Shown here: piece after piece, positions 43,263-52,504 of the stretch
Position numbering within the stretch: position 1 is the first letter of the stretch
How the letters are laid out: every line of letters starts with the position of its first letter
NCBI GenBank assembly: GCA_023390555.1
Contig: JAEWCQ010000022.1
Span: 1-64,000 of the forward strand
Source of the DNA: Bacillota bacterium
GTDB taxonomy: Bacteria > Bacillota > Clostridia > Lachnospirales > Lachnospiraceae
Length of the DNA: 64,000 nt
Reading direction: 5' to 3'
Notes under the pieces: model-generated
Seen by the model: the letters and a program-made list of their open reading frames with translations, nothing else
Told to the model about the DNA's origin: nothing
Database searches by the model: none
Translations under genes and position numbers: made by a program

Positions 43263-45080
43263 TTATGCTACTTCAAACTGGCTGTTATACAAATCTGCAT
43301 AAAATCCATTCTTTTTCATCAGTCCTTCATGATTTCCGCTTTCTATTACATCTCCATCCTTCATGACAAGAATCAGATCTGCGTTTCGGATCGTCGATAA
43401 CCGATGTGCGATTACAAACGAGGTTCTGCCCTCCATCAATTTATCCATTGCCTTTTGAATCAGTATTTCTGTTCTCGTATCAACCGAACTGGTCGCCTCA
43501 TCCAGAATCAGCATCGGTGCATTCTCAATCATTGCTCTTGCAATCGTCACAAGCTGCTTTTGACCGGAGGAAAGACTTGCTTTATCATCCAGAATCGTAT
43601 TATATCCATTTGGAAGCGTCTGCACGTAATGATGAAGACCGACTGCTTTACTTGCTGCAATTACTTCTTCATCTGACACTCCGTCTTTGCTATAAACGAT
43701 ATTTTCACGTATTGTTCCTTCAAACAGCCAGGTATCCTGAAGTACCATACCAAAAAGGCTGTGAGTATTTTCACGTGTAAGCTCACTGATGGAGACTCCA
43801 TCAATCTTAATTTCTCCACTGTTGATCTCATAAAACCGCATCAGCAGATTGACCATAGTCGTTTTTCCAGCTCCTGTCGGTCCAACAATAGCGATTTTCT
43901 GTCCTTCTTTTGCTTTTACAGAAAAATCATTTACAATTGTCTTTCCTTCCTCATATCCAAAATTCACATGGATGAATTCTACATTTCCTTTTGCATTCAC
44001 CAGCTGCATCCTTTTACCTCCTTCGTTCGCAAGTTCTTCCTCTTCCAGAAATTCAAAGACACGTTCACTTGCTGCCGCTGTCGACTGCAGTGAAGTAATT
44101 GACTGGGCAATCTGGGATAATGGCTGTGAAAACAACCGGATATACATCATAAATGCCACGATGGTTCCAAAACTGGCCATGTCTTTCGTAACCAGGATTG
44201 CTCCGGCCACACATACTACTACATACCCGAAGTTCCCAATAAAAGACATGAGCGGCATCATAAGCCCTGACATAAACTGACTCTTCCATGCACAGGTATA
44301 TAATTTTTCATTCATTCCTTTAAATGTTCTGATTTCCTTTTTTACACCGTTATACGCTTTTACAACATTGTGCCCGGAATAGGTCTCTTCAATCTGACCA
44401 TTGATTTCCCCCAGTTCCTTTTGCTGCTGCACAAAATACTTCTGTGATTTCGACACAATAAGCATCATAAATGCAAAGCCGATTAAGGTTGCTGCAATTC
44501 CAGAGACTGCCATCATCCAATTGGTTGCAAACATCATAATCAGGCTTCCGACAAACATAGTCACGGAACTGATTAGTGTTCCCATACTCTGATTCAGGCT
44601 CTGTCCAATGGTATCCACATCGTTGGTAACTCTCGAAAGCACATCACCCGTTGATGTTTTATCAAAATATTTCAGCGGCATGCGGTTAATCTTTTCTGAG
44701 ATGTCAGTTCGAAGTGAATTGGATATTTTCTGGGTCACGGTGGCCATAATGACTCCCTGAATCAGGTTAAACACAAAGCCAAGGCCGTATAATGTAACCA
44801 AGAGGAGGGCTATCTTTTTCACTCCATCCAGATCAATTCCGGTGGCGATTCCATCTGTGATCATATTCGTCATATCCGACAGTTTATCTGGTCCAATGAT
44901 ATTAAAAATTGTTCCTACAATTGATAATATGGCAGCTGCGATCACAACGAATCCATACTTTTTACAGTAAGCTGCCAGATGCTTCATTGATTTACCAAAA
45001 TTATCCGCTTTCTCTGCGGGTGCACTGGCTGCACCCGGTCCCCCTACTATGGGGGGCTTATTCGACTGATTATCTGACAT
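43263..45080 (-). CDS. Heterodimeric multidrug ABC exporter, LmrD/YheH-like subunit
   Basis: This 605-residue half-transporter has a cytosolic N-terminal tail of about 40 residues, a six-helix membrane domain and an ATPase with 'GPTGAGKTT' and 'LILDEATSSVD' with the catalytic Glu. Its signature is 'LSSGQKQL' rather than LSGGQ, typical of the partner that carries the catalytic site in LmrCD/YheIH-type pairs. The start at 45080 follows AAAGGAGGAG. It overlaps its partner by 11 bp. Confidence 0.9.
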   Translation of the reverse strand: MSDNQSNKPPIVGGPGAASAPAEKADNFGKSMKHLAAYCKKYGFVVIAAAILSIVGTIFNIIGPDKLSDMTNMITDGIATGIDLDGVKKIALLLVTLYGLGFVFNLIQGVIMATVTQKISNSLRTDISEKINRMPLKYFDKTSTGDVLSRVTNDVDTIGQSLNQSMGTLISSVTMFVGSLIMMFATNWMMAVSGIAATLIGFAFMMLIVSKSQKYFVQQQKELGEINGQIEETYSGHNVVKAYNGVKKEIRTFKGMNEKLYTCAWKSQFMSGLMMPLMSFIGNFGYVVVCVAGAILVTKDMASFGTIVAFMMYIRLFSQPLSQIAQSITSLQSTAAASERVFEFLEEEELANEGGKRMQLVNAKGNVEFIHVNFGYEEGKTIVNDFSVKAKEGQKIAIVGPTGAGKTTMVNLLMRFYEINSGEIKIDGVSISELTRENTHSLFGMVLQDTWLFEGTIRENIVYSKDGVSDEEVIAASKAVGLHHYVQTLPNGYNTILDDKASLSSGQKQLVTIARAMIENAPMLILDEATSSVDTRTEILIQKAMDKLMEGRTSFVIAHRLSTIRNADLILVMKDGDVIESGNHEGLMKKNGFYADLYNSQFEVA

Positions 45081-46836
45081 TTGCAATCTCCTCCTTTGAC
45101 AGCTGCGATTCTGCAATTTCACGATATATGTCGCAATTTTTTAATAATTCACTATGCGTTCCATTTCCTACAACTTTTCCTTCATCCAGTACAATAATTC
45201 GGTCCGCATCGATAATGGTTCCTATTCTTTGTGCTACCAGCAGAGAGGTCGCACCGCTTTTTTCTTCCTTCAGTGCACTTCTTAAAATCCGGTCTGTTTT
45301 ATAATCCAAAGCGGAGAAAGAGTCATCAAAGATATAGATTTCCGGTTTTCTTGCTATCGCTCTTGCTATGGCAAGTCTCTGTTTCTGTCCCCCTGAAACA
45401 TTGGTTCCACCCTGGGAAATAGCAGCGCCGTATGTACCATCCATTTTTTCCACAAACTCCTTGGCCTGCGCAACAGATATGGCATTCTTCACTGCTTCAG
45501 AATTGATCTCACTCTTTCCATTTTCTCCATATGCTACATTTGAGGTTACTGTTCCACGAAACATTACCGCTTTCTGTGGTACATAGCCAAGTTTGTTATA
45601 TAATACTTCCTGAGTGTATTCCTTCACGTTGATTCCATCCACAAGAACCTCACCTTCAGATACATCATAGAATCGAGGCACAAGATTGATCAGTGTACTT
45701 TTTCCACTTCCTGTAGATCCGATAAATGCAACTGTTTCTCCTTTGTTTGCTTTAAAGCTCACATCATGCAGTACATACTCTGCTGCATCCGGATACTTAA
45801 AGCTCACATGACAAAACTCCACCTGCCCTGTTTTATTACTCTGGGATTTCGTTTTGGTTCCTTCCTTAATATTGGTTTTGGTTTCTAACACTTCAAGAAT
45901 ACGTTTTGCTGATACACTTGCTCTTGGAAGCATAATGAAAACCATGGTAAGCATCATAAATGCCATAATGACCTGCATTGAATAGGACGAAAATACCACC
46001 ATATCAGAAAACAGTGTTAATTTATCAGGTAAAACAGCATCGTTGATCAGGTATGCTCCGACCCAGTAGATGGCAAGAGACAGCCCCGACATAATCAGGC
46101 TCATTCCCGGATTCATCACCGACATGATTCGATAAATAAACAAATTGGTATCTGTGACTTCCTTATTCGCTTGTTCAAATTTTTCCTCCTGATACTTCTC
46201 AGCATTATAAGCTCTTACCACCCGGATACCAGTCAAATTTTCTCTTGTTACCCGGTTCAGATTATCTGTAAGCTTCTGAACCACATTGAATTTTGGAATT
46301 GCAAATATGACAATCGTGCCAAGCATCAGGACTAATATTACCACCGCTCCACCTGTTACTGCTGTCCACTGCCAACTTTTTCCGGCTATTTTTACAATTG
46401 CCCATACTGCAAGAATCGGGGCTTTGATCAATGCCTGCAAGCCCATGGCAATAAAATTCTGAATCTGTGTGATATCATTAGTGGATCTTGTAATCAGGCT
46501 GGCTGTGGAGAAATGATTCATTTCCTCCATGGAAAATGACATCGTTTTATGGTACACATCATCTCTTAACCGCATAGATAATCCTGCTGCAATCTGTGCC
46601 GCAAAAAAACCAACAATAAAAGATCCCAGCAGACTTCCCATTGCGCATAGAAGCATATAGCCTCCTGCAATCAGGATGTCACTCATCTTGCTATCTGGAG
46701 TCTGAACCAGCTGCGTAATTTCTGTCATATAATCTGGCAGTTTCAGATCCAGCCATACCTGTACTACTATAAATGTGATACTGAACAGCACGAAGATCCA
46801 GTCTTTCGTCTGTAGTTTTTTCAATATTCTAAACAT
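45070..46836 (-). CDS. Heterodimeric multidrug ABC exporter, LmrC/YheI-like subunit
   Basis: The 588-residue partner has 'GSTGSGKST', 'VSGGQKQR' and a Walker B 'IYIFDDSFSALD', in which Asp replaces the catalytic Glu. That defines the degenerate ATP site of this class of asymmetric exporters. The start at 46836 follows AAAGGAG. The divergent TetR gene and the inverted repeats between them suggest drug-inducible control. Confidence 0.9.
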   Translation of the reverse strand: MFRILKKLQTKDWIFVLFSITFIVVQVWLDLKLPDYMTEITQLVQTPDSKMSDILIAGGYMLLCAMGSLLGSFIVGFFAAQIAAGLSMRLRDDVYHKTMSFSMEEMNHFSTASLITRSTNDITQIQNFIAMGLQALIKAPILAVWAIVKIAGKSWQWTAVTGGAVVILVLMLGTIVIFAIPKFNVVQKLTDNLNRVTRENLTGIRVVRAYNAEKYQEEKFEQANKEVTDTNLFIYRIMSVMNPGMSLIMSGLSLAIYWVGAYLINDAVLPDKLTLFSDMVVFSSYSMQVIMAFMMLTMVFIMLPRASVSAKRILEVLETKTNIKEGTKTKSQSNKTGQVEFCHVSFKYPDAAEYVLHDVSFKANKGETVAFIGSTGSGKSTLINLVPRFYDVSEGEVLVDGINVKEYTQEVLYNKLGYVPQKAVMFRGTVTSNVAYGENGKSEINSEAVKNAISVAQAKEFVEKMDGTYGAAISQGGTNVSGGQKQRLAIARAIARKPEIYIFDDSFSALDYKTDRILRSALKEEKSGATSLLVAQRIGTIIDADRIIVLDEGKVVGNGTHSELLKNCDIYREIAESQLSKEEIANVR

Positions 46837-46890
46837 TTTTTCTCCTTTCTTTGACTTTTTCGTTTGTCAATGTTAGTATTTTATTGTACA

Positions 46891-46940
46891 ATCGTTTATT
46901 ATTCAATCAACGATTTATAATATTCGTTGGATAATCAACG
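46891..46940. promoter_or_regulatory. Overlapping inverted repeats between ABC pair and TetR gene
   Basis: Three inverted repeats built on CAACG/CGTTG-type arms overlap here: ATCGTT...AACGAT (46891-46914), CAACG...CGTTG (46908-46929) and CGTTGGATAATCAACG (46925-46940). They lie in the 140-bp divergent promoter region and are good candidates for the TetR operator. Confidence 0.65.
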
Positions 46941-46976
46941 TTTTCTATAAAATCGTTCATTTTTAGAGGAGTTCCC

Positions 46977-47531
46977 ATGGAAAAGAAGACTGATTTGAGA
47001 GTCATAAAAACCAAACGCAATATCAAAGCGACCTTTCTGAAGTTACTTTCTGAAAAGCCGTTAGATAAGATTTCTATCACTGAACTTGCCAAAGCAGCGG
47101 AAATTAACAAAGGAACCTTTTATTTGCATTATGTAGATATCTATGAGTTGTATAACGAACTGCTTTCTGACTTTATAAACGAATTTGCAGATAAAATTGA
47201 CTGTTATGATCTATTTATTACAGAACCCGAGACTTTTGTAGAAAATTTCATACAGGTACCGAGAAAGCAATTACACATAAATCCTCTCCGCATATTTCCT
47301 CCTGAAAATCTTTCCCGCAATCAGATGATGCCGCTGCTGGTTACGAATGCAATAAAAGAGAGAATCTATGCAACAAATCAGATTCCCCGTTCGATTGAAA
47401 ACGATATTAAGTTAGAAGCAACTTTATCTGGATTAACAGTTGTTTTTCACAGACGATTTTCCGAAGAATATGACTCTACAATTGCGAAGACCATTGGAAC
47501 AATGATCCGTGCTCTATTTAAATCACATTGA
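46977..47531 (+). CDS. TetR-family regulator divergent from the LmrCD-type pair
   Basis: This 184-residue regulator has a helix-turn-helix 'ISITELAKAAEINKGTFYLHY' (quoted over 21 positions less one: 'ITELAKAAEINKGTFYLHY') near residues 34-54 and a C-terminal domain of the type common in Firmicutes TetR proteins. AGAGGAG precedes the ATG. It faces away from the exporter genes and likely represses them. The 287 bp after it (47532-47818) contain no gene I can support. Confidence 0.85.
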   Translation: MEKKTDLRVIKTKRNIKATFLKLLSEKPLDKISITELAKAAEINKGTFYLHYVDIYELYNELLSDFINEFADKIDCYDLFITEPETFVENFIQVPRKQLHINPLRIFPPENLSRNQMMPLLVTNAIKERIYATNQIPRSIENDIKLEATLSGLTVVFHRRFSEEYDSTIAKTIGTMIRALFKSH

Positions 47532-47818
47532 ACATTAGCAAATTTCTCCGACCTCGATAGGCCGGCAGTAAAACATTCGGCAATTGCAAGACATGGATAC
47601 ATTCGACTGGAAAAAGTGAAAGATGGCACGCACTCCATTTTTGTTTGAAAGCAACATATCGCTGAACACTATTTTTTGTAGTGTACTCTTTTTGCCTTCT
47701 GTGGGGACTTTTTCTTACGAGGAAGAATCCCCTTCATCGTTACCCCCATATCCATCATTACATCTCTTTTTCTTCATCCATCAGGTCTTGATTACCTTTG
47801 GTATATCATTTATTATTC

Positions 47819-48616
47819 CTAATAGCCTTTCAGATATTGATTCAGTTGTAGCCATTTCACAGATTTTTCCAGGGCATCCACTGTTTTTGTTTCTATCACA
47901 CATCTGCAATCATATTTTGCTGCAATTAGCAGTCTTTGATTCAAATCAATGCTGCCTGTACCGAGCGTCATGTGATTTGATTGATAGATTCCGTCATGGA
48001 TATGAAAATGCTTTAACCTGTCTTCATAATTCATAATAAATGCTTCATCCATGTTATCGCATGCATGCGAATGACCAATGTCCCATGTTAATGCAAATGC
48101 ATCACTTTGTAACAACATCTTGATTGATTCTTTTTCATAGCTTTGGTATCCATCTGTATTCTCTATGCAAATTTGAATCCCTGAATTGCCAATCACTGCT
48201 TCGCATTTGTTTCGAAAATATAGCATTTTCTCCATGTAGTGATCTTTATACTGCTCGAATAGTTGAATTTTTCCATCCGGCATAGTAAAATGAACACCAT
48301 GATTCATATGCATATTAAGAACTGGAATCTCCAATTTCTTCGCCACCGCAATCGTCCGTTCAACCGTTTCCATATATGCATTTGTCACCAAATAATTGAA
48401 ATCACACATATTTAAGTTTTCATCTAAATGAATGGTATAAAATAACTTATATTTATCCTTCATTTCCATCAAAAAATCCACATTCTCTAATTGTTCTATC
48501 TGATACTGCGGCAGATTCATATTGAGTTCCACAAAGGATAGGCCAAATCTCGTGCACAAATCCATCGTTGCTTCCAAATCATTTAATTCAATCAATGTTG
48601 GCATTCCAAATATCAT
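47819..48616 (-). CDS. Sugar phosphate isomerase/epimerase-like TIM barrel
   Basis: The 265-residue protein belongs to the xylose-isomerase-like TIM barrel (AP endonuclease 2) superfamily. Metal-binding residues appear in order: 'HMNHGVHF', Glu in 'ICIENTDG', Asp-His in 'TWDIGHSHA', 'HFHIHDG', and Glu in 'CVIETKT'. Members isomerise sugars or act on sugar phosphates; some cut DNA at abasic sites, but the length favours a sugar enzyme. It stands alone. The 233-bp gap before the next gene has no clear feature. Confidence 0.75.
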   Translation of the reverse strand: MIFGMPTLIELNDLEATMDLCTRFGLSFVELNMNLPQYQIEQLENVDFLMEMKDKYKLFYTIHLDENLNMCDFNYLVTNAYMETVERTIAVAKKLEIPVLNMHMNHGVHFTMPDGKIQLFEQYKDHYMEKMLYFRNKCEAVIGNSGIQICIENTDGYQSYEKESIKMLLQSDAFALTWDIGHSHACDNMDEAFIMNYEDRLKHFHIHDGIYQSNHMTLGTGSIDLNQRLLIAAKYDCRCVIETKTVDALEKSVKWLQLNQYLKGY

Positions 48617-48849
48617 ATTGTTACCCCGTACTTATTATTGGTTAACGTTTCAACTCCATTACAGTAATAATCTTTAACTATAAAAATATTCCACTTGTAT
48701 CACTAAGAACAACAGTCAAAATTTCCTCCCCTGCCAGAAAATTACGGGTAATCCTCCCAATTCTAATGTAGGCATTATAATGCCAGCTATCTTCCTCAAA
48801 ACAATTGATAAAAAATTTCTTTTTTGATCACGACTTTTATTCCATATGA

Positions 48850-49395
48850 TCACAAATTCAAATCACTATCTGCCAGAAAAGGTGCATCTATATCGTGGGG
48901 TGCTAAAATTGGATGGCTCACCGGATATTCAATTCCTATTTTAGGATCATTATAGGCGATTTGTCTGGAATAACAATCATCAAATGGTACATCATAGCGC
49001 ATTACATTCTTCGTGTTATCTTCCAACGAAAGAAAAACGTGGCCGAAACCTTTTGGTATAAAGATCTGTTTTCTATTGTCCGCACTTAATTCCACACCAA
49101 CCCATTGTAAATAGGTAGATGAATTTTTTCGTAGGTCAACCGCATAGTCTACTCCTCTTCCTTTTATACAATAGAGAAGTTTCGCCTGCGCTTTCGAATT
49201 ATTTTGAAAATGTATTCCATAAAGCGTGCCAGCTTTTTCCGAAAAATATACACGCTCCTCCACATATTCAAAGTGAATTTCAGCCTCTTCTAATTCTTTT
49301 TTGCTATATATAGAATATGAAAACCCTCTGTTATCCGATCTTTGGTCATACTCTATAATTTTTACTTCTTTCAGCTTTGTACTTTCAATTTTCAT
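48850..49395 (-). CDS. dTDP-4-dehydrorhamnose 3,5-epimerase-like protein (RmlC family)
   Basis: The 181-residue cupin matches RmlC: 'DNRGFSYSIYSKKELEE', 'EERVYFSEKAGTLYGIHFQ' with the catalytic His, 'CIKGRGVDYAVDLRKNS', 'FIPKGFGHVFLSLED' and 'YNDPKIGIEYP'. The family epimerises dTDP-4-keto-6-deoxyglucose. RmlA, RmlB and RmlD are not nearby, so its substrate may differ, and it may act on another nucleotide sugar. The gene is intact and has no operon partner here. Confidence 0.8.
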   Translation of the reverse strand: MKIESTKLKEVKIIEYDQRSDNRGFSYSIYSKKELEEAEIHFEYVEERVYFSEKAGTLYGIHFQNNSKAQAKLLYCIKGRGVDYAVDLRKNSSTYLQWVGVELSADNRKQIFIPKGFGHVFLSLEDNTKNVMRYDVPFDDCYSRQIAYNDPKIGIEYPVSHPILAPHDIDAPFLADSDLNL

Positions 49396-49528
49396 AGCAA
49401 TCTCCAGTCCTCAAAAATATTGTAAAGCATTTTTATACGAATAGTGTATCAGCGAAATCCTATTATTTCAAGTATGTTGCGTAAAGTTATTTCTGCGTAC
49501 CTGTGTTACACAGCTCTTCCTATCGAAT

Positions 49529-49563
49529 AAAAAAGATAGACAGGATTTTAAATCCTGCCTATC
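49529..49563 (-). terminator. Terminator of the chemotaxis receptor gene
   Basis: On the minus strand GATAGGCAGGATTT pairs with AAATCCTGTCTATC almost perfectly, followed by TTTTTTATT. It starts 17 bp after the receptor's stop codon. Confidence 0.85.
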
Positions 49564-49579
49564 ACCTACCGTTTATAAA

Positions 49580-51574
49580 TTAAAGTTTAAATCGCCTGGT
49601 TCCCTCCATCATTTCGTCGGTACGTTTTCCTAAATTGGATGCAGATCCTGCTATTTGCTCGGAAGAACTGAACAATTGCTCCATCGAAGCACTGATCTCT
49701 TCCGTAGCGGCAGAAGATTCCTGTGACACTGCCGAAATCTGATCCAGCTCTCCCAGAATCTCATTCTTCTTTTCGTTGACGCTCTTCGCAGAATGATTCA
49801 CATTATCAATCTTAGGAAGAATTTCCTGAATGGAAACAACGATTTCATGGAACGATTCCAATGTCATGTCGATGACCTTCGTCTGATTTTCAAACTCCTG
49901 ATTCAATAATTCTGTGGATTCATCTATATAAACATTCCCTGTACTGATCTTCCGAATCAGATCGTTGATTTTTTCAGCCGAGTTTTTCGACTGCTCGGAA
50001 AGATTTCTGATTTCATCCGCTACGACTGCAAAACCTCGTCCGGCCTCTCCTGCTCTTGCTGCCTCGATGGTTGCATTTAAAGAAAGAAGGTTTGTCTGTT
50101 CCGAAATATCATTGATTAACTTCGTAATCTCGTTAATCTGATTCAGATTCTCTCCCAAAGCAGCAATTCTTTCACGGAATGTCTGGAATGTCTGATTCGT
50201 ATTCTTCACAGAATCCGATAATCCCTCTATATTTTGATTGCTGTTTTCTGATAATACCTTAATACCCATGGTACTGGTATCGACCTCTTTAATATCGGAA
50301 ACAATCTGCTCCATATTTCCGGAGAAGACATTCATATTTTGCGAGATAGAAGAAATTGACTCCGCCTGAGACGCACTTCCCTGTGCCACATCCTGAATCG
50401 CATCATTCACCATTCCAACCGATTCATTCATCTGACTCGACACTTCCGACAGGCTTTTTGCATCTTCATCAATCCTCTGGGAATTATCCAGCACTAATCC
50501 GAACATCTCCCGGATTGAATCCTGTAAATGCTTGAGCGCACGCATCAATTGTCCGATTTCATCTTTCGATTTTAAATCTTTGTCTTTCACTTCCTGCGTA
50601 AAGTCACCTTCCGACATCGGTATCATATAGCGGGTTGCCATGGTAAGTTTTTTTGCAAACTGATTGGCAATTGTATATACTGCCAGGACAGAAATCAAAA
50701 TTGCTACCGCGGCTAGCACGAGCAAATTGTATACCAAACTGTTCGCCTGAGAAAGCACTTCACTTTTCAGAATACTGACTGCCAGCGACCAGCTCGTTCC
50801 TTCTACCGGTGCATAAGCTAATTCCTTATCTTCACCATTATAGACGTATTCACCTACACCGCTTTTTCCCTGTATCATTTTCTTCTCTATTGCGGCAAGC
50901 TTAGACAGACTGTTGTCATTTTTCACATTCTCAAGATCATTGTCCATGCTTTCAACCAGATCGTTATTATAATGGGCTATCTTCACTCCCTCAGAATTGA
51001 TCATAAAAGCTTTCCCGGATTCACCTACGGTTATTTCGTTTACCATATTGCTGAGCTCACTGCTGTCCGTGGTAACAGTCAGTATCCCCGTCACATCTCC
51101 ACCTTCCAGAATTGGCACGGCATAGACTACGACGATGACGCCTTCCGTGGAGCTCATCATGGGATCTGTAACATTCGCTGTCCCTTTTGAGGCTAATTCA
51201 AAATATTCCCGATCGGATATATCCGTATTTTTTCCGTTACTAAATATGATATTGCCCTTCAGATCCGAAATACCGATCTTTATATAGCCCTGTTCTTCGA
51301 TCATGCTGCTTAGACTTTTTAGCTTTTGCTCCGTAGTCAGACTGTCATCCGTTATTTCGGAACGGGTTGCAATAGCCTCCACATACGCTAAATTCTGGGA
51401 TATCTTATTCGCAACCAGATCTGCTGATCTGCTCACCAACGATTCCAGCATCGTATTCGTTGTTTTACTGAATGCCTGCGTCGAATATACCCTCGTGATC
51501 AAGGTAATTCCTGCAATAATCACAACTACCAAAGCCGTAATTGAAATAATCATCTTAGATTTGATACTTTTCAT
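49580..51574 (-). CDS. Methyl-accepting chemotaxis protein with Cache sensor
   Basis: This 664-residue receptor has a first membrane helix at about 7-29, an extracellular double-Cache sensor ('SDREYFELASKGTANVTDP', 'LEGGDVTGILTVTTDSS'), a second helix at about 280-302, a HAMP domain, and a cytoplasmic signalling hairpin. The tip is 'EQTNLLSLNATIEAARAG' and 'GFAVVADEIRNLSEQ'. It senses small ligands, often amino acids or organic acids, and feeds the CheA kinase. A c-di-GMP riboswitch lies upstream, so receptor production is tied to the motile state. Confidence 0.95.
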   Translation of the reverse strand: MKSIKSKMIISITALVVVIIAGITLITRVYSTQAFSKTTNTMLESLVSRSADLVANKISQNLAYVEAIATRSEITDDSLTTEQKLKSLSSMIEEQGYIKIGISDLKGNIIFSNGKNTDISDREYFELASKGTANVTDPMMSSTEGVIVVVYAVPILEGGDVTGILTVTTDSSELSNMVNEITVGESGKAFMINSEGVKIAHYNNDLVESMDNDLENVKNDNSLSKLAAIEKKMIQGKSGVGEYVYNGEDKELAYAPVEGTSWSLAVSILKSEVLSQANSLVYNLLVLAAVAILISVLAVYTIANQFAKKLTMATRYMIPMSEGDFTQEVKDKDLKSKDEIGQLMRALKHLQDSIREMFGLVLDNSQRIDEDAKSLSEVSSQMNESVGMVNDAIQDVAQGSASQAESISSISQNMNVFSGNMEQIVSDIKEVDTSTMGIKVLSENSNQNIEGLSDSVKNTNQTFQTFRERIAALGENLNQINEITKLINDISEQTNLLSLNATIEAARAGEAGRGFAVVADEIRNLSEQSKNSAEKINDLIRKISTGNVYIDESTELLNQEFENQTKVIDMTLESFHEIVVSIQEILPKIDNVNHSAKSVNEKKNEILGELDQISAVSQESSAATEEISASMEQLFSSSEQIAGSASNLGKRTDEMMEGTRRFKL

Positions 51575-51783
51575 TTGAATTTCCTCTTCAGGACCTTACT
51601 ATTTTAGATATTGCAGTAAGTGATCCTGACTTCCTCTTTTTTTAGATGGGCTTATTGGATTCGTAATGATGATAACTTCAGACGCGATACCAGATACATC
51701 TTTTACAGAATTGGAAGATTTTCCAGATTTTGGATAAAAAAAGCTGCGTAATTCGCCATTTCCTTTTTCGCAACAATCTCCCC

Positions 51784-51812
51784 AAAAAAAATCCTGCACA
51801 AGCCATGCAGGA
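51784..51812 (-). terminator. Riboswitch expression-platform terminator
   Basis: On the minus strand TCCTGCA and TGCAGGA form a stem followed by eight T. It sits directly after the aptamer and about 200 bp before the receptor start, so ligand binding could decide read-through. Confidence 0.85.
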
Positions 51813-51824
51813 ATTCCATTTTTA

Positions 51825-51887
51825 TGCAACTGGCTGACTTAATAAGTCCCTATAGCTTTGCGTCCCTGCCTCACGACAGGTTTGCCC
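51825..51887 (-). ncRNA. Cyclic-di-GMP-I (GEMM) riboswitch aptamer
   Basis: The minus strand shows the GEMM-I layout: GGCAAACC, the GTGA tetraloop in a short stem (CTGTCGTGAGGCAG), the conserved GGGACGCAAAGCTA, GGGACTTATTAAGTC with the second stem, and a closing CAGTTGC that pairs with the start. The bases that contact c-di-GMP are in place. GEMM riboswitches commonly control chemotaxis and motility genes, as here. Confidence 0.93.
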
Positions 51888-51905
51888 AATATTTTATTGA
51901 ACTTA

Positions 51906-51934
51906 ACTTTAAGCCCATATTGCAAATTTGTCAA
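51906..51934 (-). promoter_or_regulatory. Sigma-A-type promoter of the riboswitch-receptor unit
   Basis: On the minus strand TTGACA (51934-51929) is a consensus -35, with a 17-bp spacer and TAAAGT as -10 (51911-51906). Transcription would start about 10 bp before the aptamer. Confidence 0.7.
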
Positions 51935-52107
51935 GGAAAAATAATTTGTTTACGACAAAACAATGGGAACCCGACCAGCTGATATTTACATTCCGGGGCA
52001 GGATATGCTAAAGTATTCTCTGTGGTGTCCTTGCAATTTTGCGGAAGCAGAATACCGTATCTAAATGAAAAACTGTATCACATATTTTACAAATAAAGGA
52101 TAACGAT

Positions 52108-52494
52108 ATGATTAAAAAATGGGATATTATTGTAATTGCTTCACTGATTCTTCTCTCCTTTCTGCCACAGCTTATCTTCGGTGTCATTCTGGGGAAGCAT
52201 TATGATGAAACTTACGCCGAGATTACGATAGACGGCTCTCTTTATAAAAAGATTCCTCTGTCTGCCCATGGAGGCACGGATGAATTCGTAATTGATACAA
52301 AAAATGGCACGAATACCGTGCGCGTCGTCGATCAGACAATCCAGGTAATGGACGCAGACTGTAAGGATCAGATCTGTGTTCGCCAGGGAGCCATTTCGAA
52401 ACCGGGTGAAACGATTGTCTGTCTGCCGCATAAGCTGTTGATTGAAATTAAGAGCTATACAAAAGAAAATCAGGATATCATCCCGGTCGGTTAG
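52108..52494 (+). CDS. NusG domain II-containing protein
   Basis: This 128-residue protein has one N-terminal membrane helix (about 7-28) and an outer beta domain of the NusG-II family: 'DADCKDQICVRQGAISKPG' with paired Cys and 'TIVCLPHKLLIEI'. Such proteins are typically encoded with Gx transporters and ApbE/Rnf genes in Clostridia, and this order is repeated here. The function is not proven. An AAAGGATAACG site precedes the ATG. The 220-bp region upstream (51888-52107) shares its divergent promoters with the chemotaxis unit. Confidence 0.85.
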   Translation: MIKKWDIIVIASLILLSFLPQLIFGVILGKHYDETYAEITIDGSLYKKIPLSAHGGTDEFVIDTKNGTNTVRVVDQTIQVMDADCKDQICVRQGAISKPGETIVCLPHKLLIEIKSYTKENQDIIPVG

Positions 52495-52504
52495 GAGAGA
52501 AACC

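Noticed and set aside
47447..47638. 63-codon minus-strand frame at the end of the TetR gene
   Set aside because: It mostly overlaps the TetR coding region and has no start signal or known family.
51599..51829. 76-codon minus-strand frame before the chemotaxis receptor
   Set aside because: It begins inside the 3' end of the c-di-GMP aptamer and runs through the terminator stem and T-run, so its first codons are RNA structure. No ribosome binding site or known family supports it.
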